64,000 nucleotides of DNA from Corythucha ciliata. Lineage: Eukaryota; Arthropoda; Insecta; Hemiptera; Tingidae. Every line of letters starts with the position of its first letter. The stretch's first letter is position 1. Location: positions 29,307,253-29,371,252 of the forward strand of contig CM075939.1 of NCBI GenBank assembly GCA_038030265.1, read 5' to 3'. Positions 26,201 to 37,621 of the stretch are shown in pieces. The notes beneath the pieces were generated by a model. The model did no database searches. It had not been told where the DNA came from and saw nothing but the letters and a program-made list of their open reading frames with translations. The position numbers and the translations under genes were made by a program.

Positions 26201-26394
26201 GGCCAATCTATTACCGGAAGGCAAAAATAAGTAAGTTACGAAGGTAGGGAGCACAAAAGACTCACGTTTAACAAAGGAAAACACTCTTTGATTTTTATAT
26301 CAACTTTACTCCCAGAGGCGTCAAATATCGGCAACAATTTGTCGCGTACGTTTGAACACAGTCTGCACACGTTCGGCTGAAAAATCCCGCTCAT
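23231..26394 (-). CDS. ZAD-type C2H2 zinc-finger protein, six exons, 370 aa
   Basis: Joined exons on the minus strand are 26394-26266, 26207-26067, 25986-25664, 25599-25450, 23811-23515 and 23303-23231. They total 1113 nt with matching phases and GT/AG borders. Residues about 8-75 form a ZAD (zinc-finger-associated) domain: the CRLC pair lies in exon 1 and the ICLDC pair opens exon 2, followed by a conserved helix (KLNLHHEFLQIC). Residues 91-197 are an acidic linker. Six C2H2 fingers follow, each C-x2-C-x12-H-x3-H, at residues 210-230, 238-258, 264-284, 292-312, 320-340 and 348-368. Finger 2 is split by the 1.6-kb intron. ZAD domains usually dimerise and the fingers bind DNA, so a nuclear transcription regulator is likely; the target is unknown. 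Start: I chose the ATG at 26394; an in-frame ATG 30 nt upstream would add ten residues. The acceptor before 25599 (TTAAG) is chosen because the next AG would make a stop codon. No frameshift or missing ligand is seen. Confidence 0.88.
24005..24133. mobile_element. Hairpin MITE in a ZAD-gene intron
   Basis: The arms AAGGCCCACCGCAAATTGAG and CTCAATTTACGGCGGGCCT flank CACGCGTGGGTCACCCAAGC and its complement. Confidence 0.75.
25084..25223. mobile_element. Diverged copy of the 1.9-kb hairpin MITE, in a ZAD-gene intron
   Basis: It contains CACACATGCGTGTTTGCC, CAACGAGCAAAATATT and GCATGTGTGTTGCCGGCTT in the expected order. It lies in intron 4 of the zinc-finger gene. Confidence 0.65.
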
Positions 26395-27789
26395 TTCATA
26401 TTCAGAAAAGAAAAATTTAAACAAAAATTACACGTTGCGATGAAATGAACGAAAGCCGAATAATGAACAGAACGAAATTGATGGTTGCGGAAAATTGATA
26501 ACGTAATCAGTAATGTTTGATTTCTCGGGGCCATGGGCCAGTGGGCCTCGCGGGGGCAAGTGAGTGGTGTGATTTTATTTTTTTTGTCTCCACTTTTTGA
26601 CGAAGAAGTAGCCCCCAGTGAGTCCTCCACCAGCCCAAGCACATCTTTTTTCAGTTTTTACTGAATTAACAAAAGCTCACGGAAAAGGCATGGCAAAAAA
26701 ATCTCGCAGGATGCCTGTCCACAGTTATTCACAAGATGCACTCGAGCAGTAATTGTTTAAATCGGTTATTGATTACCAATAATACAAAATAACAGTCGGA
26801 TTTTTAAGAAAAATGATCATATCTAGGAGGGGGGGGGGGTCAATAGCCAATAAAATACCTCATGTATCATTTTCATCTCGTAGAGCAGAGGTAAAGTTAA
26901 AGAGCAAGCGAAAGAGCCTTTTTGACCTGACTCATCGCTCCAGCCCCAAGAGCTTTTTACCTGATGCAAGCAGAACAGTGTGAGCAAGGCCACTTTTAGG
27001 GGTAGGTGACCGCAAACGGACCCCGTTCATGAAATGAATATTTGAAGCATGGGCGTATCCAGCGGGGGGCACAGGTGGGCAGTTGCCCTCCCCTAGAATC
27101 AAAAACACTAAGTTCGCGGGGTAGCTGCCCACCCCCCAAAATTCCAAAAACATTTTCCCTGATCTGGCTAACAGAAACACAAATTTATTGTATTTCGCTC
27201 CATAAAACAAATTTTGCGGATTTTTCTCACGAAAAAACCAACACATATTCGCTCATCGGTTGCTGACAAACCGATTTTGAGGGTCGGCTGATTTTTCGCA
27301 CTAAAATCCCATTTTCGCAAAAGGTTCGACAGCAATTTCGTGTGTTTGGGTTAGCTCAAACGGTGTTTTGACCGCTGTGCCTTACAGACATATGGTGGGA
27401 GAGAAACTGCCAGCTCTATTTACCGTCTCAGGTCTAAAATTTAAAGTTTAGCTCCAAAAGTATCACTTTTCTGGGGGGGGGGGGAGTTTCAGTTTTTCGA
27501 CATAATATAGGAGGCTTCAAACGACAGTTTTCCAGCAGATATTTATTTTTTGACGGATAGTGGCAGTTTTTGTGCAAATTTAGTCTCTGATGACCGTGAC
27601 ACCTCACGAAAAAATGGTTTGGTAACCCAGAAAAATATTTTTATTGACGCGATTCCAACCTCCAGATACTGTTATGAGCCTGTAAAAAGGCAATGATGCA
27701 TCTCTTATTTTCGCCAGTGAAGCTGCCCACAGGCGTGGATCCGCAGTTTTTCCTCAAGAGGAGTTGCACAGAATCCCCCCTCCCTCGTG

Positions 27790-28350
27790 AAAAGAGCACT
27801 GTAAACCGTGAATTAGCGCATTTTCTTGATTTCTGCCCGGACTTTGGATCGCGAAACCGCAAATTGGCGTGTTTTCTCAATTTCAACCGCGAATAATGAG
27901 TTTTATTTCTCAAACTTAACGTGAATCAGCGCTATTTCTCAATTCTAGCCGTGAATGGGTGTTTCCCCTGAGTACTAGCCGCAAAATGTCATTTTCATGG
28001 ATTTCATCCGCGAACGAGCACTTTTTCTCAAGACTTTCCCCAACTTTGGATCTGTGCCGGGCTGGCTGCACCCCTTGATCACGGACTGGCTACGCCCCTG
28101 ATTTGAAGAAGATAAATTTACCAAATTGGGCTTTTGAACAGCCAAATCCTGGAAATTTGGTTTTAAAGACTCCGCAAAATTGCAATTTAAAATGAGAGAA
28201 ACTCGCAAGAAGTTGCCATTTGAAGGAGTCACAATCACGAAATTGACCTCTTAGTTGAGCCAAACCGTCGGAATTGCCATTTCAAAGAGCCAAATCCAAG
28301 AAATTCTGTTCTTGAAGGATCTCTCAGTACAAAATTGGAATTGTGGTCTT
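27790..28350 (+). repeat. Minisatellite array
   Basis: From 27790 to 28040 the units read AACCGCGAATAATGAG and CTAGCCGTGAATGGG with TTTCTCAATTT joiners (the reverse orientation of the 46.5- and 58-kb arrays). From about 28110 to 28350 they grade into AAATTGGGCTTTTGAAC and CACGAAATTGACC units. The mixture suggests that the two unit types share an origin. Confidence 0.6.
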
Positions 28351-28559
28351 CAGAAATCGATAATGGAATTAAAAAAAACACGAATTTTACGCTAGAATCT
28401 CATTCACACCTCACGAAAAAATGGTTTGGTAACCCAGAAAAATATTTTTATTACTCACATTCAGCTATGAAACGAGGATATTTCAGCCCGACAATATGAG
28501 AAGGCTCGGCAAACGAACAGCTAATGTTTGGCCCCAGGAGCGTGTCTCAAAGAGGAGAC

Positions 28560-28800
28560 AACTCTAACTACGCTATAGCAGTTTCCAGGCCACTAGTCAG
28601 TTTCCGAATAACATTTTGCGTTTCCATGCCGCTATTACAGTTTCCAAGCTGTTTTTACAGTTTCTATTGGTAGGTCACTTTAGCCACTGTAACAGTTTTC
28701 AGGCCACTTTGTCAGCATCAAGGCCAATTTGTTTGTTTCCAGGCGGCTCTGTAGAGGTCATTTCAAGGGCATGAATACTGAATAGTCACTTAGTCAGTTT
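28560..28800 (+). repeat. Degenerate short repeat (CAGTTTCCAGGCCACT type)
   Basis: About nine units of 25-35 bp carry CAGTTTCCAGGCC or GTTTCCAAGCTG variants. They are unrelated to the CGCGAAATT arrays. Confidence 0.5.
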
Positions 28801-30650
28801 GATTAGAACGTCGTCTCGTCGGCAACACCAGCAACGGAGAAAACCCAGAGGAAGCAAATTGAGAAAACGATTAGTGAGGCGCGAGCACCAGTATTTTCTC
28901 TTTTATCGTCTGTTTACCATCCGGCTGTCCTCCAGGGCGCTAACTGTGGCCCCTTGACTCCGTTTTTAAGCGGTTGTCCGTCAACGGCGCATCCGAAACT
29001 CGGACTTCCCCGAGGCATCCGCGCACCCCCGCGCGTCTATCATGCCCATAGTCGTGAGTACCTTATACCCCCTTACCAACTCACACTTACGTAAAACCGA
29101 CCCCATGTAAGTCAATCTTAGCGTAATTAATTAATAAATTCTTCGCTAACACTTTTTCCCAAACTGTAATTACAAAAATATGAATGGAAAATCCTAGAGA
29201 AAGAATCCAAATTAATAACTGAACTTTATCACTGTGTCCTAGTACAGGGTATCATGTATCTTTGTTACGCCTCTGCGCTACCCCTTTTGGATGCGCCAAT
29301 ACACGAGAAAAGAAGGGGGGCACCGTTTTTGAGAAGCTCACTGCCAACAACTTAAAAACGCGATTAGGCAATAACCCGCACAACACACCAGGTCGTGCAG
29401 GTCTGCGTCCCAAAATAATACATGTGTCTTCGCCCCCCCCCCCCCGTCAAATTGCACACGTTATTGCGTTGTTCATTGCCGAAACTGGTACCGTGGGTGA
29501 GACACGCAATAAAATTTACTCAAAAGTGGAAGCTGATCAAGGCTGAAACATTGGTAGTGAGAGCGGGAGGGACAAGTCCCCAACAGTCGAGATGTGATGG
29601 TACAAAATGAACTTAGGAGAGGTGTGTCCTGCTGCAGAAAACCCCCCTTACCGTACCACCCATGGGAAATTGGAAAAATAATTAAAATAAAGGAGGAAAA
29701 ATAAAGAAACCTAAAGATTTTAGCCTTCAATAAATTAAAAGAGAACTTGGTTTTATATCTATGGCAAGCAACCTCTTTTGGAGCATTTTTTCAAGACGTT
29801 CCAATTTATCCCAATGCCGCCTTTCCAGCTGAATCGCTTCCAGCTGAATCAGGTCCCCCCGCAACATATTATCCGTACCCGTCATTCAAGTTCATGGGGT
29901 CGGCTTTTCTCGGATTTCACACGCGCACATTAAAGAACAAAAAACACAATACTTCCTTTCCCAACGGTAAAATGAAAATAAAATAATAAATAAATAAATG
30001 AATAACTGTAAATAAATAATGTAATATTCCTAAATAAAAAAAAATACAATTCAAATATTTTCTGGAGGAATGTTAATATGTTTTTTGTGTGTAAGATCTG
30101 TCTTTACAGGAGAAAAACTTTCTTCACAAAACGTGTGATATGACTCGATTTTATAGAAGAAAAATACTCATTTTCTATGTCTACAGGCTACAATGATTTT
30201 TAAGTACGTACAATTAACAAAAATCTAAACATGGCTAATTGAAACAAAAACTCAGTACACACTGGAATAAAAAGGTGAATCGGAATAAGTAAAAGGAATA
30301 CTGAAAGCGCAACTGTTTTACAACCGATAAGCCACAACCTCAAATTCACCTAATAAAGTAGTACAAAGAAATGGTCCCTTCAAAAAGTGGAACCGGAATA
30401 TTTGATAATGAACGAGAACGCTTCATACACACTTACTAAGAAACAAAGTGAGAAAAGTACAGTTGCTGGGACGGATGATTTTTCAACAACAAAAGACAAA
30501 TAAGTACCTAAAGTAAGTCACGACGCCCATTTGGACACGTACGCAGAAAAAATTGGTAACCAAATTTTAAATCAAAATGAATCACAGACCAAAAATACTG
30601 AAATTAGCATGGAGCTAATTACGACTAATAAGACGGTAATAAACAAATGA
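28800..30650. other. Intergenic, partly GC-rich
   Basis: From 28800 to 29060 the sequence is GC- and CpG-rich and non-repetitive, compatible with a promoter or first exon, but no ATG-plus-donor is convincing. The remainder is AT-rich with a C-run at about 29431 and no gene. Confidence 0.3.
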
Positions 30651-30655
30651 TACCA

Positions 30656-30786
30656 GGGGCCGTAGTTGGAGTTGTCGGGAAAAACTCACGTGAGATGGTT
30701 GCTTTGGCGGGATAATATTATTTTTGATGTAGCGTCCTTGGATCCCGCTTGCGAGATTTTTTCCCGACAACTCTAACTAAGCAGGC
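30656..30786. mobile_element. Hairpin MITE next to the membrane-protein stop codon
   Basis: The arms GGGGCCGTAGTTGGAGTTG... and ...CAACTCTAACTAAGCAGGCC pair, with GGCGGGATAATATTATT in the middle. A relative is at 43467-43583. Confidence 0.6.
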
Positions 30787-30803
30787 CTAAGGTAGCAGGC
30801 CTT

Positions 30804-31922
30804 TTAAAGTTTCGTATGTTTGACGTGATCTGTCCAATAATTCTGTATCGTCATTGCTTCAAGACTGTTCAAGAAAGAATCGTTGTCAAGACTGTACATT
30901 TCTTCAGAATTTTCCTGAAACACAGAATTTAGAAAAGTGAAATAGCGAGCTCAAGTCCATCCAAATCCTCTTTCTAAAGTTCTTATAAAAGTTCTAAGCT
31001 TTTATAGATCCCTTTCACACAGTATGTCTACACCCAACGTGATTGATTCTTGTGAGAGGGGGGGGGGGTTGTTTTAAAATGTTTATTCCTCCAAGGGCGT
31101 TTGGCATTCACGTTGGACGTAGTCTCTGATTTTCAAACAAATAGTATCTAAATGCGATGTTATAAGCTTACTCTGAAAACTGTGTCGTCGATATAGCCAT
31201 TTGACTCATCATTGCTGAATTTATCACTCAGAGTTTGCGGTCTGTTCCAACTGAAATGACGATAAATCAAGAAGCTGACAACCCCTGAAACGAAAACAAA
31301 GCGTGAAAAATTCGACCAATTAGTTCGAAAGAGAAATTCAATTTTTAACGAACCCATAAGCGCAGCAATGACGACTAACAAAGCGGATATGCCAGCGATG
31401 ATGCCGACGTTGAAACCCGCAGCAGTTTCAATCAAAGACTCCGTGGGTTGGACCAAGCGACGCTCAGAGTTACTCGTTCTGTCGGTACAATTACGACCGT
31501 CCAAACACTCGGCGAGGTCGGAGTTGGACTCGGTGCTCGTGAACCCCAACGGTATCGCTTCCGTGTCTGATTCAACCCCGTCAACTTCATCGACGCCCGT
31601 ATTGACAGATTCAATGGTGCTCTCAGCAGGTTCAGTTGGAACGAGCGACGACTGGTTAGACCGAGGATGACTTTCAGTGATTTTGTGGTCGGCCTGGGTA
31701 GTGGGTTGCGTTACATTCTGAATTTCCTTCTCTCCGTCTGCTGCAAGGTACAGTTATTTGAATAAACTAGACGGAATAGCACAAATAAAAAATACCTTTT
31801 GTCGGCGCTGATTCAATTCTATGAATTAAACTTGGCTCGTAAAAGTTATTTGAATCGGTTGTAACCAGAGAGGAGGCATGACTGCCCTTGCAAGCAAGCC
31901 ATATCACCAAAAGAGCTGACAT
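30804..31922 (-). CDS. Single-pass type I membrane protein, four exons, 245 aa, family not recognised
   Basis: Exons on the minus strand are 31922-31796, 31740-31354, 31284-31172 and 30914-30804. They sum to 738 nt with consistent phases (1, 1, 0). Residues 1-16 look like a signal peptide (MSALLVIWLACKGSHA). Residues 17-150 are Ser/Thr/Glu-rich and low in cysteine, with one close Cys pair (C121, C127) and N-glycosylation sequons near N51, N71 and N126. A clear membrane helix runs from about 154 to 179. The tail (180-245) is acidic and polar and ends NYWTDHVKHTKL. The tail has no repeats and looks constrained, so it probably binds an intracellular partner; that is inference. An AG acceptor seven bases upstream of the ATG suggests a spliced 5' UTR. 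The second intron has a weak donor (GTTCGT). A small hairpin element starts 18 bp beyond the stop, in the presumed 3' UTR. I do not recognise the family. Confidence 0.72.
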
Positions 31923-32149
31923 CCCCGCTGAAACGAAATAACACATATTAGGGGAAGAAAGAAGTATGAAGTAACAGGTAGGGAGAAAACAATGGAGAAC
32001 GTAACACGGAAACCTTAGAAGCTATGAGCTGGCCCTTGTAAGATACCATGTAACTTATTTATCCCAATAAATACTCATCGATTGAACAATATTGCTGCAA
32101 CGTGAAAAATATCTCAACATGTAATGATTTCACGAAATGTACGACGTCA

Positions 32150-32765
32150 CTTTTTCTTTAAATGTCCGACAATTAGTGAATTAATTGAATTTAGAAGACC
32201 CATTCTCCGAACAATTAGGGGATTACTCTCCTCCTCACCGCACACCAATTTAAAGGTTAATTTCTTTATTTTCAGCCTCCCCACTCCCTCGAATTCTCAG
32301 TTGTGACGTTGTCTAGTTGTGGCAACGTGCGGTGAGGAGGAGAGTAATCCCCTAATTGTCCGGAGAATGGGTCTCCTAAATTCAATTAATTCACTGATTG
32401 ACGGACATATAAAGAAAAAGAGATGTCATACATGCACTGACCCGATAGGTGCAGTTTGAGTTCCGGGTGGGGATTTCTCCTGGGTGGATTCGCTCTTTGC
32501 GTGGACTCCGTGGATAGCTCAGTTGGTTAGAGCATCTGGCGCGAAACTAGGAGGTCGTGGGTCCGAATCCCACCAGGGGAGCAATTTTTTCTCGGAACTC
32601 AAAACAAGTAAAGAAGGAAGTATTTAATTTGAAGATTAATTTCTTTATTTTTAGCCTCCCCACTCCCTCGAATTCACAATTTGTGACTAGGAGGGTGCCG
32701 TGAGGAGGAGAGTAATCCCCTAATTGTCCGGAGAATGGATCTTCTAAATTCTATTAATGAAATGA
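32150..32765. mobile_element. SINE copy C with duplicated inverted tail segment
   Basis: The tail segment containing GGGGATTACTCTCCTCCTCACC appears first inverted (about 32160-32300), then direct (about 32270-32400), and again direct after tRNA-like copy C (32640-32750). The first two make a hairpin around the CCTCCCCACTCCC block. This repeats the layout at 20.2-21.1 kb, so hairpin-plus-tRNA composites seem to be a recurring form of this SINE. Confidence 0.6.
32506..32582 (+). ncRNA. tRNA-like head of a SINE (copy C)
   Basis: Box A (TAGCTCAGTTGG) and box B (GGTCCGAATCC) sit at tRNA spacing, with the same CGCGAAA loop as the 20-kb copies. The 5' and 3' ends (CTCC / GGAG) can partly pair as an acceptor stem. 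Upstream sequence (TGCACTGACCCGAT, then GAGTTCCGGG) is shared with the 20-kb copies, which shows that the SINE is longer than its tRNA part. Confidence 0.72.
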
Positions 32766-32769
32766 ACCA

Positions 32770-34350
32770 CTAAAACACTCCCCCACATAATGGATAATGG
32801 ATGGATGGAGTGTAGAAAACCATGTGATTTCATTGACTTATTCTGAAAAAATTGAATGAAACCAGATGATTCATTTAAAAATGTAGCACTCACGAAACAA
32901 TGGAACGGACCTAAAGTTTGTTGTTGATCATTTGTTGATTTCTCCAAATATTTTTGGTGGGATTGAACATATCGAACTATTGAAATAAAGCAACACGTCC
33001 GAGAGTCCATCACTAATTGGACAGACTAAAGCATATTTTCCTTTGCTCATACGTTCCGCTGACTCTCTCTCTGACAATCAAGTGGGAGTACAAACATCCT
33101 TCATCATAGCCGCTATGTTTGTGTTACACCAAGGAAAGTGTCTGTGACTGAAACTAAATTTCAAGCAATAAGAGTAGCGGGACACTTATTCGTTCACACT
33201 TCGGTGTGAACGCACCACGATGAGTCGTTAGAAAGTGGTTCCACGGCAAGAGGCGAGAGCCCCTAACCAGTCACAGAAATAACATCCCCGAGATGTCGAG
33301 TGGCTTATTCGACTATTCAATCGTTAATCGTTATTTCGTTCGGAATAACGGTCATTCATCATGGAATTGAAGATAAAACTCGAGAAGAAAAGAATTAATC
33401 AAACAACGTCCCAGTAATACGCGTCAAATAGGGTTGAAACGACTCTCTCAAACCGCCAGCTGCCGGCTAATGTAATTTATAAGGTGAGGGGGAAAAGAAA
33501 CAGTTTTCGCGAATGAAGTACACGTATATCGACGAGGTGGGAGGGCCAAATTGACAAGAGAATGGGACACCAACTTCACCTACCACCCTCTGAAGCTACA
33601 GCCTTCGCTGAGGGCCTGCCTTGGTCATGCAATCGTTACATCGTTTTTTAGCCCACAATTATTGATCAAAACACCCACTCACAATTATTAATTAAAAATA
33701 AGATGTCGAAGGATCAATGAAACATCGCCCGTGAATGAATTCCGTTTTGTCTTTGGCGTTTTTTTTCTTGGATCGTCCTTGAACGAAACCCGAAGAATTC
33801 ATTCCCGGTTATTTCCTTCTCGGTCATTCCCCGGTCCTTTAGTACTTCTAATTTGTGAAGCTGGCTCTAGCTACACGCTCTAAATGTCGGTTTTAGGTGC
33901 CTGTCTTAAGATTATATTTTAGTATTTTACTTTTTGTGGTTTTTAGCGGGAACTTTGACATTGGACTTGATGGACAAAAGACGAATCTCACAAAATCGCT
34001 ATTGTTATTCAATTGTTTTTAATAGCCACTTAGAGGATTAAATCCTTGAAATCATTGGAGCGTTTTAAATGCACGTTAGGTAACGTAGTTCTTTGGGGAA
34101 TATTGTTGTTTTTCGACGAATCCACCTCACCTCTCAACTCAAAAAAGGCTAGTCTTCCCATGATCTCTTTTCACCAGCGATGTTATTCATATTGAATAAC
34201 ATCGCAGCGTGTGAAAAATTGACTAGGTAACTCTCGAGCCCCGTTCACACGAAGTGATTTCGGCGAAACTAAGTTGATTTTTTTTTCCCACAGTTAGTTG
34301 TAAAGCATAACTATCGCGCTTCGTTTAATAAAACATTGCCTACCTTTCAT
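32770..34350. other. No gene seen
   Basis: A short perfect palindrome (CGTTCACACTTCGGTGTGAACG, less than one helical turn per arm) lies near 33200. Nothing else is recognised. Confidence 0.3.
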
Positions 34351-34492
34351 ACAGTTAATACAGGGTGGAAGGGGATAAGTGTGACAAACATTTTTGGGTG
34401 ATAGTAGGCCTCATTTGCGACCCAAATTACCATGGTCCGAAAATCAAAACCCTTCGAGATATGATTTTTCTAACGAATTTTAAGGCTTACAC

Positions 34493-35404
34493 AGGGGTGT
34501 CAAACTTGCGGCCCGCGAGCATCTTTTATGCGGCCCGCGAGCACCCCTGGGTATTTTTATTTCTTTATTTTTTGGAACCGGCTGTCGATAGTTGCTGGTA
34601 ACTATAAAATTAATTTGAAAAAATTGTGAAAAAGGGCGAGTCCTCGCCTCTTCTCTTGCTCATCCTTATAAGCTCTCCTGCTCCAAGTGTGTTCAAAAGC
34701 TCTATGTATGCGTTCTGTGGAGTCTACTCAACCAAACAAATTTATTCCTTCGAAAAATGAAGCGTTTTGATATGATGCATAAAATCCACAGAGGCATAGC
34801 ACATGGTTTGTGAGGGAGGGTTAAAGCCCCATTCACATGAAACAATTTTCCATGCAATATCGCGAGCAATCTCTTCAAAATCATGAGATCCTAATGAAAA
34901 TTAATCACGGAACACGCGTTTTTAATGATAATGTACCCGATTTTTCTTACAACATCGCGCACAATTTCATTGAAAACACCTGTTCCGTGATTAATTTTCG
35001 CTAAGACCATATGTTTTTGAAGAGATTTCTCGTGGCATTGCCTGTAAAATTGTATCGTGATGGCCCACTATCTCGATAACCGCTTCTTGAATACTGTACA
35101 CTCCAAAAGTCCATACATAGGTGACCCGTACCCCCCAAAATTTAAAGAGGCTGAGAAAATTTTACTAAACAACTATGGGAGAGCTAGACAAGACATTATA
35201 GGTCGCTCTGCAGGAAACAAAAAAAAATGTCCTGAAAATTCATTATTTAATTAGTAAACTTCCTTATACTCGAGTACCTAATTCTAGTTTGTGGTGCATA
35301 ACGTTGGGGTGGGGTGGGGGTTAAAAGTCGAGCGGCCCGCCAGGGCCCTACAATTTCCAAGTAATGAGTAATGGCCCGCCGAGAATTTGAGTTTGACACC
35401 ACTG
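34493..35404. mobile_element. hAT-like non-autonomous element inserted in the fold-back
   Basis: The ends AGGGGTGTCAAAC and GTTTGACACCACT are inverted repeats next to GCGGCCCGCGAGC on the left and GGCCCGCC on the right. An 8-bp near-duplicate of target sequence flanks it (GCTTACAC at 34485, GCTTACGT at 35405). The intact opposite arm of the host element shows the unduplicated site near 37060. Eight-base duplications with CAG-type ends fit hAT transposons. No transposase frame is seen; the 65-codon frame at 35057-35254 is not recognisable. Confidence 0.7.
34688..34835. mobile_element. CCCGTTCACAAGC hairpin MITE, copy 4
   Basis: It contains AAGCTCTATGTATGCGTTC, CTGTGGAGTCTACTCAACC and AAGCGTTTTGATATGATGC. 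It lies inside the hAT-like element, itself inside the 34-kb fold-back. Confidence 0.6.
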
Positions 35405-35626
35405 GCTTACGTCATTTTTTTAAACTAACGGCGAGAATAGTATAACACGATCCAAGGGCGGTATGATGCTCATTACGGTCGAGGGCGACGGGAAGTGCCC
35501 GAGGTGAAGCCGAGGGCAGTTGTCGCCCGAGATCGTAATGAAGAATACCGCCCGAGTGTTGTACGCTATTTTTTGTACAGCCGAAGTCCATAATTATTAC
35601 AATAATAATCATAAAAACCAGTCTTT

Positions 35627-35760
35627 AAAGCCCTGTTCAGAAGCTTTGTGCTATGCATCTGTGGAGTCTACTAAGCAAAGAAAAATTAATTCCTTCGAAA
35701 AATGAAGCATTTTGATAGGTTGCACGGACTCCACAGACGCATATCATATGGTTTTCTTAA
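35627..35760. mobile_element. CCCGTTCACAAGC hairpin MITE, copy 5
   Basis: It contains GCCCTGTTCAGAAGC, CTGTGGAGTCTACTAAGC and AAGCATTTTGATAGGTTGC, then GGACTCCACAGACGCATA. It is located in the 34-kb fold-back. Confidence 0.6.
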
Positions 35761-37225
35761 TAAACTGAAGTGAACACACACTTTAGCCAGCGAATGGAAG
35801 GATGACGTAGCTGATACAAAGAGAACTTTAATCGCCTCTCAGCGTAATTTGCAGTGCTTACTTTTGTGTTTTTCTGGCTAATGTACACTTTAAAAACAAA
35901 ATTAGGAAAAACTATTTTCAAAAAAACAACAAAAGACCTAAAAGAAGACGTAGCGGGCTGATATTTTTCTTTACGCCCGGCGGGCGGAATGAACCTCATG
36001 TCGCCCGCTCAAGACTCTCCCAGCGGTTGAATTTCGAGTCTTTACGCCCGGCTGTACAAAAACTCGCATTTAATTTGAATTTTTGCAACTTTTGGTGATG
36101 GATTCGGAAAGAGCACACTATGTTCTGTCAGGATTAGCCATTTTCGGTAGACGTTAACTATTTTATTTGCCCTTAAATGCGGTTCAAAGTCGTGCAAATC
36201 GGGGAATTAATTTTTTTCAAAAAAAGTCAGTCCCCGTTTGTCCACACCAAATCTGAGTGAACGGACAACCCGTGATTCAGAAAAACATCTTCAAAGTGTC
36301 CTTCACAAAAATAGTCCTAAGCGTTTTCTTAGTTGTTTGGAGATTTTTCGTCAGAAATGACGATTTCGTAGAAAAAATAATGATTTTTCTCAAAAATGAC
36401 GTTTTTAGTTATTCAGCTATTATTCGGCATTAATTAACATTTCACGTTGTTACTCTACATTTTTATAGCCATTCTTGCTGAATAATCGCAAATTTAGTTA
36501 AATTAACGAAATTCGTATTTCGTGAAATGTACTCTATCCGACAGTCCGACACCCCAGCTGCCGGAGCGACATTTTTTGTTACTTTGGTAGACGGGCATAA
36601 TCAGTTTGATTCAACATATAGCTTTGGATTAGGTTTTAGTGCTTTTTATCACGTTAAAATCACAAAACTTATTCAAATTTTTCAGGTCAAAACAAGCGAT
36701 TTTGAAGAGAAAAATCATTATTTTTTCTAAGAAATGTCGTCATTTCTGACGAAAAATCTCCAAACAACTAAGAAAACGCTTATGACTATTTTTGTAAAGG
36801 GCACTTTGAAGATGTTTTTCTGAATCACGGGTTGTTCGAACACTCAGATTTAGTGTGGACAAACGGGGACTGACTTTTTTTCAAAAAAATTAATTCCCCG
36901 ATTTGCACGACTTTGAGCCGCATTTAAGGGCACATAAAATAGTTAACGCCTATCGAAAATGTATAATCCTGACAGAAAATAGTGTGATCTTTCCGAATCC
37001 ATCACCAAAAAATGCAAAAATTCAAATTGAACGCGAGTTTCTCGCCGTTAGTTAAAAAAAATTGTGTAAGCCTTCAAAATCGTTAGAAAAATCATACCTC
37101 GAAGGGTATTGATTTTCGGACCATGGCGTATATGGTAATTTCGGTCGCAAATGAGGCCTACTATCACCCAAAAATTTTTGTCACACTTATCCCCTTCCAC
37201 CCTGTATATTTTTGAAAATATCTTG

Positions 37226-37621
37226 TATTATTATTATTATTATTTGCCTCCACTATCCACGCGCATAGGAGCATGGCACACGCCACAGGCACGGGATCCT
37301 AAGTAAATTATTGTTCCGCTCTTGGACCGGTTGATCTAGTCTAGAGCTTCTCTCACCGTATGAGGTTGAGGAGCTCTCAGCTAGAGTCTCGCTGGCCGAG
37401 ATATATCATGCGTGTGAAGACCGAAAATGCTGATCCTGCGCAGGTAGCTCTCTCCTCTTAATAAGGTTAGAGGTCGTCGCATCTTAGAAGCGATACGAGT
37501 TAATCGCTAACTGGGACCCTTGAACACGTGAGTGCCAAGGATGACGATGGTCCATCCCACCTGGGGATCGGCCGGTGCCCTGGGGGTCCATTTAAAGTAC
37601 TCCTTGCCCCCTGTGCCATGC
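37226..37621 (-). mobile_element. Probable 5'-truncated LINE 3' end
   Basis: Read on the minus strand, a GC-rich segment (GGCACCGGCCGATCCCCAGG, GATGGACCATCGTCATCC) ends in an (ATA)n tail at 37244-37226. GC-rich 3' UTRs ending in short tandem tails are usual for several insect non-LTR clades. No reverse-transcriptase frame is present, so only the 3' end was copied. Confidence 0.4.

Larger units (their letters stand above)
34359..37206. mobile_element. 2.85-kb fold-back element carrying nested insertions
   Basis: Ends are TACAGGGTGGAAGGGG and CCCCTTCCACCCTGTA. The outer arms (for example GATATGATTTTTCTAACG with its inverted copy near 37075-37110) flank a hAT-like insertion at 34493-35404. Inner arms about 36060-36300 and 36720-37030 form a second inverted pair (TCAGTCCCCGTTTGTCC motif). 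Removing the insertion restores the left arm, so the fold-back is older than the insertion. Confidence 0.75.

Noticed and set aside
20434..32582. Three tRNA gene candidates
   Set aside because: Box A and B are good, but the anticodon loop lacks U33, stems have mismatches and all three carry the same SINE flanks.
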